The translations under genes and the position numbers were made by a program. Below, in pieces: positions 36,017 through 44,322 of a stretch of DNA of 64,000 nt (the stretch's first letter is position 1; every line of letters starts with the position of its first letter). A model generated the notes under the pieces. The model was given only the letters and a program-made list of their open reading frames with translations, did not search any database and was not told the origin of the DNA. This DNA is from Bacillota bacterium (GTDB lineage: Bacteria > Bacillota > Clostridia > Monoglobales > Firm-18), in the NCBI GenBank assembly GCA_022706765.1, contig JAKJBX010000004.1:62001-126000 (forward strand). Reading direction: 5' to 3'.

Positions 36017-39000
36017 TTAATAATATTTCGTATCATAGGTCTTTGCCGCAGGCTTCATATCGTCTGTCCATACCATGATTTTAATCCGCTTAACCGTGGC
36101 AGGCGGCGCACTGGAAAACTTCATAGGTATTTTATCACCCGTCCAGGGCAGCATATCAATATCAGCCGACACCACTTCGATGAGCTTGTTGTCCCCGTCA
36201 TAGAGCGACACATAGACCGTGCCGGTAACGGCTTCGGCGGAGGCGTTATTTAAATGCACAATAAACCTTTGCGTGTCATAAACACTGCTTCTGACGTTAT
36301 AAGCCCCTCCTCCCGCAAACAGCATGTTGCGGATGAGAATTTCCTGACCGGAGGGCTGCCGGACTGTTTTGAGGATAAAATTGACTCCGGTTGTGTTCAC
36401 ATTGCCCGGGAACAGCTTCGCCCCGTCAACGCTTTCGACGACGCCGTCATCACTGTAATACCCGTATGGCATGAGCATGGCGGAATTGTCGCCATAAGTC
36501 ACATCGTAGCGCAGGACGACCCCTGCAGCGTCCGCAGGGATACTGACGGAATAAGGCTTGGCGCCGTCCCCCTCTTCAAATTCGACCGAAACATATTCGG
36601 GCAACAAAAACCACCGGGGCTGGTGCGTTGCGTTACCGGTAAGCTCCGGCTTGACACTCACTGCACACGGCGCGTCAAAGCCGTCGGGTCTCGTCACCGT
36701 GCCGCTGACCGTGTTTATATGCAGCAGGACAATCTCAACGTTATTGGCAGTCATCGGCAGAGTCGTCGCATTGCCCCACGCAGAGGTCGTGCCGCTTGCC
36801 GCGTAAAACGCCTGCCGATAATAGCCGCTGCCCTCCGCAAGCGCATACCGGAGCTTATAACCATCAAAGGTCGGGTCATCCGGGATGTACAGCGTATATT
36901 GTCCACTGTTTTCGCCGGACTGAATCAGAAGGGTATCGGCGCTTTGGGACGTGTAGCTTGACGTTCCCTTGCCGTTGTCAAAAACCAGCTCGGCATGGAC
37001 ATTGCCGTAAATGCCGCTTTGCGCATATTCACCCTCCGGCAGCCGGATAGTACCGGTGACCGGAAGTTGTTTAAGCAGGGTAAAGTTGATATTTTCCGCC
37101 GTGTTATTTTCCATAGGAAATTTGTATTGCTGGTTGCGTGCCGACACGCCGGCTGCCGTCAGATAACCGCTGCGCCACAGGGATTCCGACTGTGTGATGA
37201 CGCTGTATGACAACGCAAATCCCTTGACCGCATCGGACAAATAAAGCGTATAGACAGCCTGTGTGCCGCCCGCAGGGATAGTGACCATGACGGCATCGCT
37301 CCCGCTGCGCAGAAGCAGTTTCAGTCCGCCGGCAGGCGCTGTGACGCCCTGCGGCAGGCTGATGGCGCCGCTGATGCTTGGCGCGGACAATATCTCAATA
37401 TTGATGCTGCCGAGGTCATGGGTCGCTTCGCTGACCCTGTCAGCCTCTGCACTGCCAGCCACCGTACCGCTGCCGGAGTAGTAGCCGTCGACGAAGTGTG
37501 GATAATCAAGCGTATAGCTGATTTGGTAATCCGCCGCGCCGTATGACGTCAAGGTATAGGGACTGCTTGATTCACCCTCTTTTATGGTGACGGATGTGCT
37601 TTGATAACCATTGGATATTTCAATATCCATATCCTCCTGCGCCGTCATGTTCCCCGGCAGTGAGATGACGCCGGATATCTCGACGGTCGCATCGACTATG
37701 GCGACCATAAAGTTGAGCTCTTTGCTGGCATAGGGCAAAGCCAGCCGCACGCGGTCGTATGCTTGCCCAACCGTATGATAATTGTCCCGGTTGATGACCT
37801 CGCAGGCGGCATACACCGAATCGAAGGCTTCATCATACGCATAGGGCAACGCGTAATCCACGCTGCTTTCGCCCTCGGGAATCATAACGGTAACCGAAAA
37901 CAGCTTATATGTTTCAACCGGCAAAGGATGCGGCTGAAAATTCGTCGCTTTGACAGACACCTCGACCTCAATGCCGCCCTCGTCCGCGGTTTTGCCCGCC
38001 GGCAGGGAAACCGTCCCGTAAATCACCGGCTGCGCAACGCTGATGGAAATATCCCCGACATTTCCATTACCGGGGTCAAACAGCCGCGCGGCGGCATAAT
38101 CATAAGTAAAACCACCGGCGGCATCCAAAAAGCCGCCCATGTAATATGAGTAAAATTCAAGCGCATAGGTATAGTCGCCGTATACCGGCAGGGTCACAAA
38201 AAACTCCGCGGTATCCGATCCGGGGGCTTTTTGAAAAGAACCGCACCGGAAGCCATATCCGCTCGACTGCGACCTATGGTAGGCATAGATATCGATTCGG
38301 TCATTGCTTTCTCTGAGCGCCGGGTCGTAGTGGATCGTCCCCTTAATGACCATTCCGGTCAAAATGTCCAAGCTGACGCTGTCCGGCAGATTTGACATAT
38401 CAATGTAATCCTCTTCCGAATATCTAACCGGCACAGTGCCGTCCGGCGTATAATACCCGTAAGGGACATACCCCTCCACCTCGTCTTTGAGCCGGTAGTA
38501 TATATAAACCTCCCTGATGTCGCCCGGAATATTAAAGGCGGCGGCGGATCCATCAATTGCGGACCATTGATTGTACCGAAACGAGTTCCAAACCAAAATG
38601 TCCACCGCGCCTGCATAGCCGTTCCGGTTGATGGCGACCGGCAGCACACGGTTCCTGAGAACTTCAAGGTCGGCGACCGTGTCGCTGCCGATCAAAATAT
38701 TGTGCCCTACATAATAGGACTGCGTGCCGTAATACGAGTAGTACCCGGTCGGGTAATAGCTGGTAAAGGCAGCCGGATCGACCAATTCATACGCCACCTT
38801 GTACTCCGCATAGTCCAAACCGTCGTTGACATCTATGCTATAAGTGCCGCTGCCGCTGTTGGCGCCGACAGTGGTATAGGCAAACGCTGGTTCGTATACA
38901 CTTTCAGAAACAGTCATCACGCTGACCTTAAACAGGATACCGCCGGCGGGCGCCGTGTCGCTGCCGGGCAGGCGGATGGTGCCGCTGACACGTTTTGACT

Positions 39001-39439
39001 CCGGCAGGACAGGGCGTTCGTTCAAATCGATATTAATTTTAGAGAGCGTCTCGCTGACCGTCACGCCGCTGCCGAAAACCGACGCGATCAAATTAACGGA
39101 GATATAATTCATATAATTCGTTCTGTAAACAGGGTCGGGGAATAATTGCGCGACGCCGTTAACCAGCACCGCATCCGACCCGAAGGTGATTTTAAGCTCG
39201 GTGCCGTAACGGCTGACGGTGATCTCGCCGTCATACGCCCTGTATGTAAAGCCATACTCATCCAAGTGCCACATTTGGCAGTAATATTTGCCGGCGTTTT
39301 TTTCAATTTTGCTCTTGACGCTACCGACGGAGCCGTTGAAGTGCAGCGTCATATCAGTCCTTTCCGCCGCAACAAGCATGGGCAGCAGCATATTGAGCAA
39401 CAGTACGACAATGAGCAGTTTGGACAATTTTTTGTTCAT
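36017..39439 (-). CDS. Large secreted protein of repeated beta-sandwich domains
   Basis: About 1140 residues, signal peptide LLIVVLLLNMLLPMLVAAE, then an N-terminal region resembling the copper-amine-oxidase-N stalk (VLVNGVAQLFPDPVYRTNYMNYISVNLI), and at least seven repeats of 90-150 residues, each opening with a (V/I)SGTIxLPxGxxAxxGG-type motif (RVSGTIRLP, VIYGTVSLP, EISGVISLP, SISGAISLP, PVTGTIRLP, TVSGTVTRP) and closing with Tyr-rich GYYxxxGTV turns. A last ~100-residue domain resembles a Fn3/CARDB fold. No catalytic motif. Probably a surface or matrix protein. The gene starts 11 bases after an O-antigen-ligase-like gene ends, so they share an operon. ATG at 39439 follows GTGAGG. Confidence 0.8.
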   Translation of the reverse strand: MNKKLSKLLIVVLLLNMLLPMLVAAERTDMTLHFNGSVGSVKSKIEKNAGKYYCQMWHLDEYGFTYRAYDGEITVSRYGTELKITFGSDAVLVNGVAQLFPDPVYRTNYMNYISVNLIASVFGSGVTVSETLSKINIDLNERPVLPESKRVSGTIRLPGSDTAPAGGILFKVSVMTVSESVYEPAFAYTTVGANSGSGTYSIDVNDGLDYAEYKVAYELVDPAAFTSYYPTGYYSYYGTQSYYVGHNILIGSDTVADLEVLRNRVLPVAINRNGYAGAVDILVWNSFRYNQWSAIDGSAAAFNIPGDIREVYIYYRLKDEVEGYVPYGYYTPDGTVPVRYSEEDYIDMSNLPDSVSLDILTGMVIKGTIHYDPALRESNDRIDIYAYHRSQSSGYGFRCGSFQKAPGSDTAEFFVTLPVYGDYTYALEFYSYYMGGFLDAAGGFTYDYAAARLFDPGNGNVGDISISVAQPVIYGTVSLPAGKTADEGGIEVEVSVKATNFQPHPLPVETYKLFSVTVMIPEGESSVDYALPYAYDEAFDSVYAACEVINRDNYHTVGQAYDRVRLALPYASKELNFMVAIVDATVEISGVISLPGNMTAQEDMDIEISNGYQSTSVTIKEGESSSPYTLTSYGAADYQISYTLDYPHFVDGYYSGSGTVAGSAEADRVSEATHDLGSINIEILSAPSISGAISLPQGVTAPAGGLKLLLRSGSDAVMVTIPAGGTQAVYTLYLSDAVKGFALSYSVITQSESLWRSGYLTAAGVSARNQQYKFPMENNTAENINFTLLKQLPVTGTIRLPEGEYAQSGIYGNVHAELVFDNGKGTSSYTSQSADTLLIQSGENSGQYTLYIPDDPTFDGYKLRYALAEGSGYYRQAFYAASGTTSAWGNATTLPMTANNVEIVLLHINTVSGTVTRPDGFDAPCAVSVKPELTGNATHQPRWFLLPEYVSVEFEEGDGAKPYSVSIPADAAGVVLRYDVTYGDNSAMLMPYGYYSDDGVVESVDGAKLFPGNVNTTGVNFILKTVRQPSGQEILIRNMLFAGGGAYNVRSSVYDTQRFIVHLNNASAEAVTGTVYVSLYDGDNKLIEVVSADIDMLPWTGDKIPMKFSSAPPATVKRIKIMVWTDDMKPAAKTYDTKYY

Positions 39440-39450
39440 AAAATCATACC

Positions 39451-41007
39451 TCACTTTTTCGGCAGAACGATGTTGGTGTAGCTGTCATAGTATCTGCACA
39501 AAGAATTTGTTGTTTCATTCATAGCCTTTGCCTGTGCATACAGAGCGTCCCGCTCCGTTTGATAGATGCCCGCTTCTTTCATGCCCTCCAACGCCACAAA
39601 ACAGGCGTCGTAAGCCGCTTGCTGACGGGGCGCAAGCCTGACCCATTCCTTTGACCAGCGGTATGTTTCCATATTGTCGCCCCGGGCGTATGCCATTTGG
39701 CTGAGCTGCGCAACCACCAAAGCGTCATTGGGACGCATAGCGTTTTTCTCAAGCAATGCCTCATAGTCCATGCCGCCTGCGTTTTGCACGGCGACCGAGA
39801 CGCCCATCGTAACGGCGACCGTGATCAGCAATGCGGATACCGCAATCAGCGGCTGTTTTTTGACCGCAACCCGCCTTTTTGCACCGTAACCAAGCAATAT
39901 ACCCAAAATCAGCAGCGTCGCGCCGAAGCTCATGTCGATATCGACCGTGCTGTGCATGACCAGCAATATCAATGATGCGATGAGTGCCAAATGCAAGTCC
40001 TTCCCCGTGCCGCGCCATAACCTGTACAGACCCAAAAAGCCGAAAACCGGCAGCGGCACAAAGAAAATCATTCCAAGTATACCATTATCCACGGCGATTT
40101 GCAACAGTGAGTTGTGGATGTATTTGACATTATAGCCCATCGACTGAACGGCAAACTGTTTGGTCTGCCACTCGCCCGCGCCTATGCCGATCGGGTGCGA
40201 CAGAAACAGCGACAAGGCGTCCTGCCAGTAAATCAGACGGCTGACAAGGGTCGACTGCATCAACAGCGCCTCCTTGCCGGACGCGAAAAGGTACGCGGCG
40301 CCGCCGACCGCCAAAAGAAATACCGCTGCCGCTCCCCAAACCGCACGCCTGTGCTTAAAGCACACGGCAATGGCGACCGATGCGGCAAAGCAGGCGATGC
40401 CAAAGCGTGAAAAGGTGAGAATCAGTCCCGCCAAATTGATAAGCAGACACCACAGATGCAGTTTTTTTCGAGCGGTATCCTCCCTGAAATATGCATATGC
40501 CAGCATGGCGCCGATACCGCAGTAGACCGCCGTCAGATTGGCATAGCCCACAGACGACTGCATCCTGAACATGCCGTCTATTTCAGCCGCCCATTCGGGA
40601 AACCGCAAAATTTTGAAGTACGCCAAAATCCCCATTGCCGACACCAGCGTGACCCCCGCGTAGACACCCGCAAGCATTTTATTTTTGAGAGTGTTGTCGC
40701 TGAGCACCACAATGACCGCAAAGCCCAGCCAGCGGAGGCTTTCAGTTGCCGCACCGAAAAAACCGGCGTTTGCCGTCGCCACCGGCAGGAGATTGACCAA
40801 TATCATGGCGGCGGACAGGACAATGAGCGCAGGGCTGACCGTCACTTTGTTTTTTTGTGCATACCAAATCAGCAAAGCCAGCAGCAGACAGACAACGCTC
40901 ATATGCTGGAAATAAAAATAACTGCCCTGAAAGACAATGGCAACCGCCACTGCGGCGGATACCGAGGCATTTAGCGCCATGGGAAAGTGCTTGTTTTGCT
41001 GTTTCAA
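39451..41007 (-). CDS. O-antigen ligase/Wzy-like polytopic membrane protein
   Basis: 518 residues, about 12 membrane helices and a soluble C-terminal tail with TPR-like helices (NDALVVAQLSQMAYARGDNMETYRWSKEWVRLAP). The ligase-type motif GIGAGEWQTKQF...YIHNSLLQIAVDNGILGMI matches the large periplasmic-loop region of O-antigen ligase-related proteins, which in Gram-positives attach or polymerise glycans or glycosylate proteins. The start is TTG at 41007; a later ATG at codon 10 is possible. The partner secreted repeat protein immediately downstream is a candidate substrate (inference). Confidence 0.82.
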   Translation of the reverse strand: MKQQNKHFPMALNASVSAAVAVAIVFQGSYFYFQHMSVVCLLLALLIWYAQKNKVTVSPALIVLSAAMILVNLLPVATANAGFFGAATESLRWLGFAVIVVLSDNTLKNKMLAGVYAGVTLVSAMGILAYFKILRFPEWAAEIDGMFRMQSSVGYANLTAVYCGIGAMLAYAYFREDTARKKLHLWCLLINLAGLILTFSRFGIACFAASVAIAVCFKHRRAVWGAAAVFLLAVGGAAYLFASGKEALLMQSTLVSRLIYWQDALSLFLSHPIGIGAGEWQTKQFAVQSMGYNVKYIHNSLLQIAVDNGILGMIFFVPLPVFGFLGLYRLWRGTGKDLHLALIASLILLVMHSTVDIDMSFGATLLILGILLGYGAKRRVAVKKQPLIAVSALLITVAVTMGVSVAVQNAGGMDYEALLEKNAMRPNDALVVAQLSQMAYARGDNMETYRWSKEWVRLAPRQQAAYDACFVALEGMKEAGIYQTERDALYAQAKAMNETTNSLCRYYDSYTNIVLPKK

Positions 41008-41096
41008 ATAACATCAACCTTTAATCGGAAGTGTTGTACACAATGATTATATTATAAATTCCCACATTTTTCAACAAAATTCTTAGTGAATAACAA

Positions 41097-41290
41097 AAAA
41101 GCGTTCGGGCAGATGCGTAAGCTCAGGCGAGGTTGATTTCCGCCGAAGCGTGGAAATAGCATAATAAGAGCAAAGCGTTCGAGCGCGTATGCGCTTTCTC
41201 GAACGCCTCCGCTCGCCGCGCGAGCGAAAGCACCGGCGGATTCATTTCGCCGGTGCGCGGAAATTACGCCGATTTTGCGTAATTTCCTAT
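41097..41290. repeat. Palindromic intergenic repeat, family B, copy 2
   Basis: Fills most of a 347-base gene-free stretch. Core GCGTTCGAG...CTCGAACGC at 41175-41206; outer parts include CACCGGCGGATTC...GAATCCGCCGGTG-type arms and GGAAATTACGCAAAATCGGCG on the minus strand, which recurs at 63900. No open frame of interest. Confidence 0.7.
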
Positions 41291-41354
41291 ATATAAAGAA
41301 CAAAAGGCACCTTGCATTATTATGCAAAGCGCCTTAAAAACATGGCGTTCTAAA

Positions 41355-41978
41355 TCAATCAGCTTTGGTGATCTTGGAAATTGAGACCTCATAGGCGGTT
41401 TTGGTAATACAGCTGCTGTCGCAGAGCTTCTTCTGATACTCCCTGCTTTGCACACGCCCCTGTATCACAACCTTGTCGCCGACACCGAGCAGGCTTGCGC
41501 TCTTGGCGTTTCGTCCCCATGCGATGCAGGGGATATAGTCTGATTTGTTATATGTACGGTTGACCGCAATCAACAGGTCTGTGATTTCTCTGCCGAAGGG
41601 CGTGATCCGGAATATCGGCGGCTTGCACACATAGCCGGTCAGGGATATTTCATTGATGCAGCCGCAGATTTTCTCGGCGCTGGCGTGTGCGATTTCCTTG
41701 GCAAATACGGTGAGGATCAGCTTGTTGCCGCACGGCGAATTGTTGTTGTACGAACGGAACTGCCCCGTGATGCACACCTTGTCGCCAACCTTGATGCATT
41801 TGCTGTGCAGGAGCTGTTCCGATACCGTAACGACAATGACGTCACAGTTTCCGGACAGACGGGGCGTTTCGAGTGAAAAATTGTAGAACTTTTCGCAATA
41901 GACCTCGTGGCTGAACTTGAATTCGCCTCCGACCGTGCCGACAAGCGATACGCAATTATTGTTCTGTACGCTTTGCAA
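41355..41978 (-). CDS. Double OB-fold, SSB-like protein
   Basis: About 207 residues containing two SSB-type OB folds in tandem: residues ~8-105 (NNCVSLVGTVGGEF...KVCITGQFRSYN) and ~115-205 (NEISLTGYVCKPPIFRITPFGREITDLLIAVNRTYNKSDYIPCIAWGRNA...VVIQGRVQSREY). No acidic SSB tail. TTG at 41978 is chosen because GGAGGG lies 10 bases upstream; the frame is open 17 residues further without a good site. A single-stranded DNA or RNA role is likely but unproven; it lies 62 bases after a small unknown gene. Confidence 0.75.
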   Translation of the reverse strand: MQSVQNNNCVSLVGTVGGEFKFSHEVYCEKFYNFSLETPRLSGNCDVIVVTVSEQLLHSKCIKVGDKVCITGQFRSYNNNSPCGNKLILTVFAKEIAHASAEKICGCINEISLTGYVCKPPIFRITPFGREITDLLIAVNRTYNKSDYIPCIAWGRNAKSASLLGVGDKVVIQGRVQSREYQKKLCDSSCITKTAYEVSISKITKAD

Positions 41979-42040
41979 AATTTGTCGCCCTCCGTTCTCA
42001 TATGTTTTGGATACTCTATAAGTATGCAAAACGCTATGAT

Positions 42041-42367
42041 TTAGAACACAAATTTTGAAAGCGTTTCAACCGACACGCCGCCGATCAAAAGCATACCGGC
42101 GACCAACATCACAAAGTCTGGGTCGCAGTCCCCCATCAGGCTGACGGAGAACTCCTGCGGCTCGATGACATTGCCGCAAAGGTCGGTGACGGCACGCTGC
42201 AAGCACAGTACCATGTGGGTGTCCTCTATGCTCGATACCGTCAGGGTAGCTTTGCTGCCCATGCCATAGGTGAGCACATACGCCATCCGGCGGCTCAGCG
42301 CATCGATCGATGCGGCGTCGTCAAGTCTTACGAAAAACACTTTGTCATGTGCTTCCACAGCAGGCAA
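42041..42367 (-). CDS. Small protein of unknown function
   Basis: About 108 residues, starting MPAVEAHDKVFFVRLDDAASIDALSRRM and ending in a hydrophobic stretch VMLVAGMLLIGGVSVETL. TTG at 42367 follows AAGGGGTG with 6-base spacing; an ATG six codons earlier would contain that site. I do not recognise a family. It precedes the double-OB gene on the same strand, suggesting cotranscription. A 278-bp repeat ends 20 bases before the start and may supply or disrupt its promoter. Confidence 0.55.
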   Translation of the reverse strand: MPAVEAHDKVFFVRLDDAASIDALSRRMAYVLTYGMGSKATLTVSSIEDTHMVLCLQRAVTDLCGNVIEPQEFSVSLMGDCDPDFVMLVAGMLLIGGVSVETLSKFVF

Positions 42368-42386
42368 GCCAATCACCCCTTGCATT

Positions 42387-42664
42387 TAAGCATTGGGGAG
42401 TTGAACACACACAGCCCCCGCTGCGTTAATTTTGCGTCTTTCTTTGTTGTCGTCGTCGGCTGGCGCCAGCCAACCTTCCTCCTCCGACGTGAAATCCATC
42501 AAAATTTCCCGCAGTGGGGGTGCTTCGCAGTTTTGAACGAACGGATTTTTATTCAGGCAAGTAAAATCACGCAGATAATACTGACGTATTGCCAAGGGAT
42601 TTTGCACCGCATGAGCACAAATCTGCCGTTCAAAACCTATGTGGGTTCAACTCCCCAATGCTTA
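42387..42664. mobile_element. 278-bp element with 20-bp perfect terminal inverted repeats
   Basis: TAAGCATTGGGGAGTTGAAC at 42387-42406 and its exact complement at 42645-42664. The interior carries a minus-strand open frame (42386-42607, GTG start, 73 residues, MQNPLAIRQYYLRDFTCLNK...DFTSEEEGWLAPADDDNKE) that ends in the repeat. It encodes no transposase, so it would be a non-autonomous element. No clear target duplication was found. Confidence 0.6.
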
Positions 42665-42702
42665 TGCTGTGCAATATCGGTTTAATCTATGCAAGATTTT
42701 TC

Positions 42703-42864
42703 AGGACGTGTTGACACTAAACCAAACGCATGCCTTTTTGGCGCATTTTGCACCATACCGTGTTGAATCTTCTTGCCAAAAACAGATTATACCTGCGAAA
42801 ATTCGCCTTGTCCGGCACAAAATGCGTTCAAAAAACATACATTCATTTAGTGTCAACACGTCCT
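42703..42864. mobile_element. 160-bp MITE-like element (family D) at the end of the carbonic anhydrase gene
   Basis: AGGACGTGTTGACACTAAA and its exact complement bound an interior that itself pairs imperfectly (GCGCATTTTGCACC against GCACAAAATGCG). No open frame. The right end supplies the last codons and stop of the carbonic anhydrase gene. Confidence 0.7.
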
Positions 42865-43391
42865 ATTCCGCCGGTGGTCGGGTCCATAATAAGACCATAG
42901 ACGGCAACATCTTTCGGAATAAGCGGATGCCCCGTGATGGCTTTCACCGTCGCCCGCACAGAGTCCTCTGCGCTGTCAAAGCCGCTCAGCCAGCTTTTGA
43001 GGTCAAACCCGCAATATGCGATCAAATCCATCTGTTGCTGCGTGACGCCCCGTGCCTGCATCTTTTCAAAAATAGCGGCGCTGTCAAGGCTTTGCATGCC
43101 GCAGTCACTGTGACCGATGACCAAGATTTCCTCGACCTCCAAATTATAGACAGCGATGATCAGGCTGCGCATAACGCTGCCGAAAGGCGACGTGATGACC
43201 GCACCCGCATTCTTAACCAGCTTGACGTCGCCGTTTTTAAGACCGAGTGACGCCGGCAAAAGCTCCGTCAGACGTGCGTCCATGCAGGAGAGTATCGCTA
43301 TCTTTTTATTTGGGAATTTGTCGGTGACGTATTGTTCATATTGCTTCCCGTCGACGAACCGGCGGTTGAAGTCCAGGATTTGTTCAAGCAT
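42843..43391 (-). CDS. Beta-class carbonic anhydrase
   Basis: Interconverts CO2 and bicarbonate in the cytoplasm. 182 residues with the zinc ligands Cys and Asp/Arg pair in SCMDARL, and His/Cys in GHSDCGM; KNAGAVITSPFGSVMRSL is typical. The ATG at 43391 follows AAAGGAGTGATG. The last residues (GRVDTK) and the TGA stop come from the terminal repeat of a 160-bp element, so the natural C terminus has been replaced, probably with little effect since the catalytic core is complete. Confidence 0.9.
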   Translation of the reverse strand: MLEQILDFNRRFVDGKQYEQYVTDKFPNKKIAILSCMDARLTELLPASLGLKNGDVKLVKNAGAVITSPFGSVMRSLIIAVYNLEVEEILVIGHSDCGMQSLDSAAIFEKMQARGVTQQQMDLIAYCGFDLKSWLSGFDSAEDSVRATVKAITGHPLIPKDVAVYGLIMDPTTGGIGRVDTK

Positions 43392-43557
43392 TGCATCACT
43401 CCTTTTGAATGATTGTATCATCTTTTTTGGTGCTTTTCAACGCCCTTATTGTAACAAACTATGACAAAATTCTATACTATATATATTGTAAAGACATTTT
43501 ACGCTGCACTGTCGTGCTCGCGGCAGTGCGCAGCAAAATATTGAGCAGAAAGGCAAA

Positions 43558-43734
43558 ATGCTTATGAAACCAATCAATATCCCCGTTATGCCGGAAAACC
43601 CGATGCTGGCACAGGCGTATGTTCCCTTTCAAACCTGGCCTGACAAGCTGTACAGCTTAGAAGACGGGCTGCGCTACGGCACGATTTTTCCAGAACTAAA
43701 CCAGCCGATGTCCTGGTATGAATGGGAGGACTAA
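43558..43734 (+). CDS. cotJA: CotJA family spore coat protein
   Basis: 58 residues: PENPMLAQAYVPFQTWPDKLYSLEDGLRYGTIFPELNQP, the CotJA signature. First gene of the cotJ operon for inner-coat proteins made in the mother cell. Two ATGs (43558, 43564) are usable; AGAAAGG is 4 and 10 bases upstream respectively. A weak sigma-E-like -10 (TATACTAT, 43473-43480) lies upstream. Too short to be found by length-limited gene finding. Confidence 0.88.
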   Translation: MLMKPINIPVMPENPMLAQAYVPFQTWPDKLYSLEDGLRYGTIFPELNQPMSWYEWED

Positions 43735-43738
43735 CAAA

Positions 43739-44008
43739 ATGACAGAGCGTGAAAAACGGTTAAAGGAAATTCAGGAGCTCGACTTTCGCATGCTCGACTT
43801 GCAGCTGTTTCTCGACACCCACCCCTTTGAAACCAAAGCAGTTGAGGAATTTAACAGCGCTTCTAAAAAGCTCGGCGCGATGAAAACGCATTATGAAAGG
43901 CTGTACGGACCGCTTATGCTGACAGGTGACAATTATACAACTCCGTGGCAGTGGATCGAAGGTCCGTGGCCGTGGCAAAGTTACAGACTCGGAAAAGAGG
44001 AGGCATAA
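43739..44008 (+). CDS. cotJB: CotJB spore coat protein
   Basis: 89 residues: REKRLKEIQELDFRMLDLQLFLDTHPFETKAVEEFN and YGPLMLTGDNYTTPWQWIEGPWPWQ, the CotJB pattern. GGGAGGAC precedes the ATG, four bases after cotJA. Required with CotJA and CotJC for coat assembly in Bacillus. The intact cotJC start follows 110 bases downstream. Confidence 0.93.
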   Translation: MTEREKRLKEIQELDFRMLDLQLFLDTHPFETKAVEEFNSASKKLGAMKTHYERLYGPLMLTGDNYTTPWQWIEGPWPWQSYRLGKEEA

Positions 44009-44118
44009 GTTTTCAACCTTATGCAATGACCAGCTATACGCCTTATCCGGCTCACGGTAAGTGCGTGGTCAAATTTCTATAAAATTTTGTGAGCCGGAAA
44101 GGCTAATGGTCATCATTT

Positions 44119-44322
44119 ATGTGGGAATATGAAAAAATGCTGCAATATCCCATCAACATCAAAAATACCAATCCCCGCCTTGCTAAGGCGATTATCTCGC
44201 AATACGGCGGTCCCGACGGCGAGCTCGGCGCATCGCTGCGCTATCTGTCGCAACGGTTTACGATGCCCAACGACATCGCTCGTGCGACGCTCAACGACAT
44301 CGGTAGTGAGGCATCAAAATGA
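44119..44322 (+). CDS. cotJC: CotJC, 5' part (interrupted by a 19-kb element)
   Basis: The first 61 complete codons of the manganese-catalase-like coat protein CotJC: MWEYEKMLQYPINIKN, QYGGPDGELGASLRYLSQRF (first metal-ligand Glu35), ATLNDIG. Reading then runs into the element and stops at 44320-44322. Codons 1-61 plus GG (44302-44303) join in frame with C at 63397 to rebuild codon 62 (GGC) and give a 194-residue protein, close to the 189 residues of Bacillus CotJC. As it stands this fragment lacks three of the metal-ligand pairs. Confidence 0.93.
   Translation: MWEYEKMLQYPINIKNTNPRLAKAIISQYGGPDGELGASLRYLSQRFTMPNDIARATLNDIGSEASK

Noticed and set aside
42639-43250. Plus-strand frame of ~200 residues over the repeats and carbonic anhydrase gene
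   Set aside because: Antisense to a real gene and built from inverted repeats.
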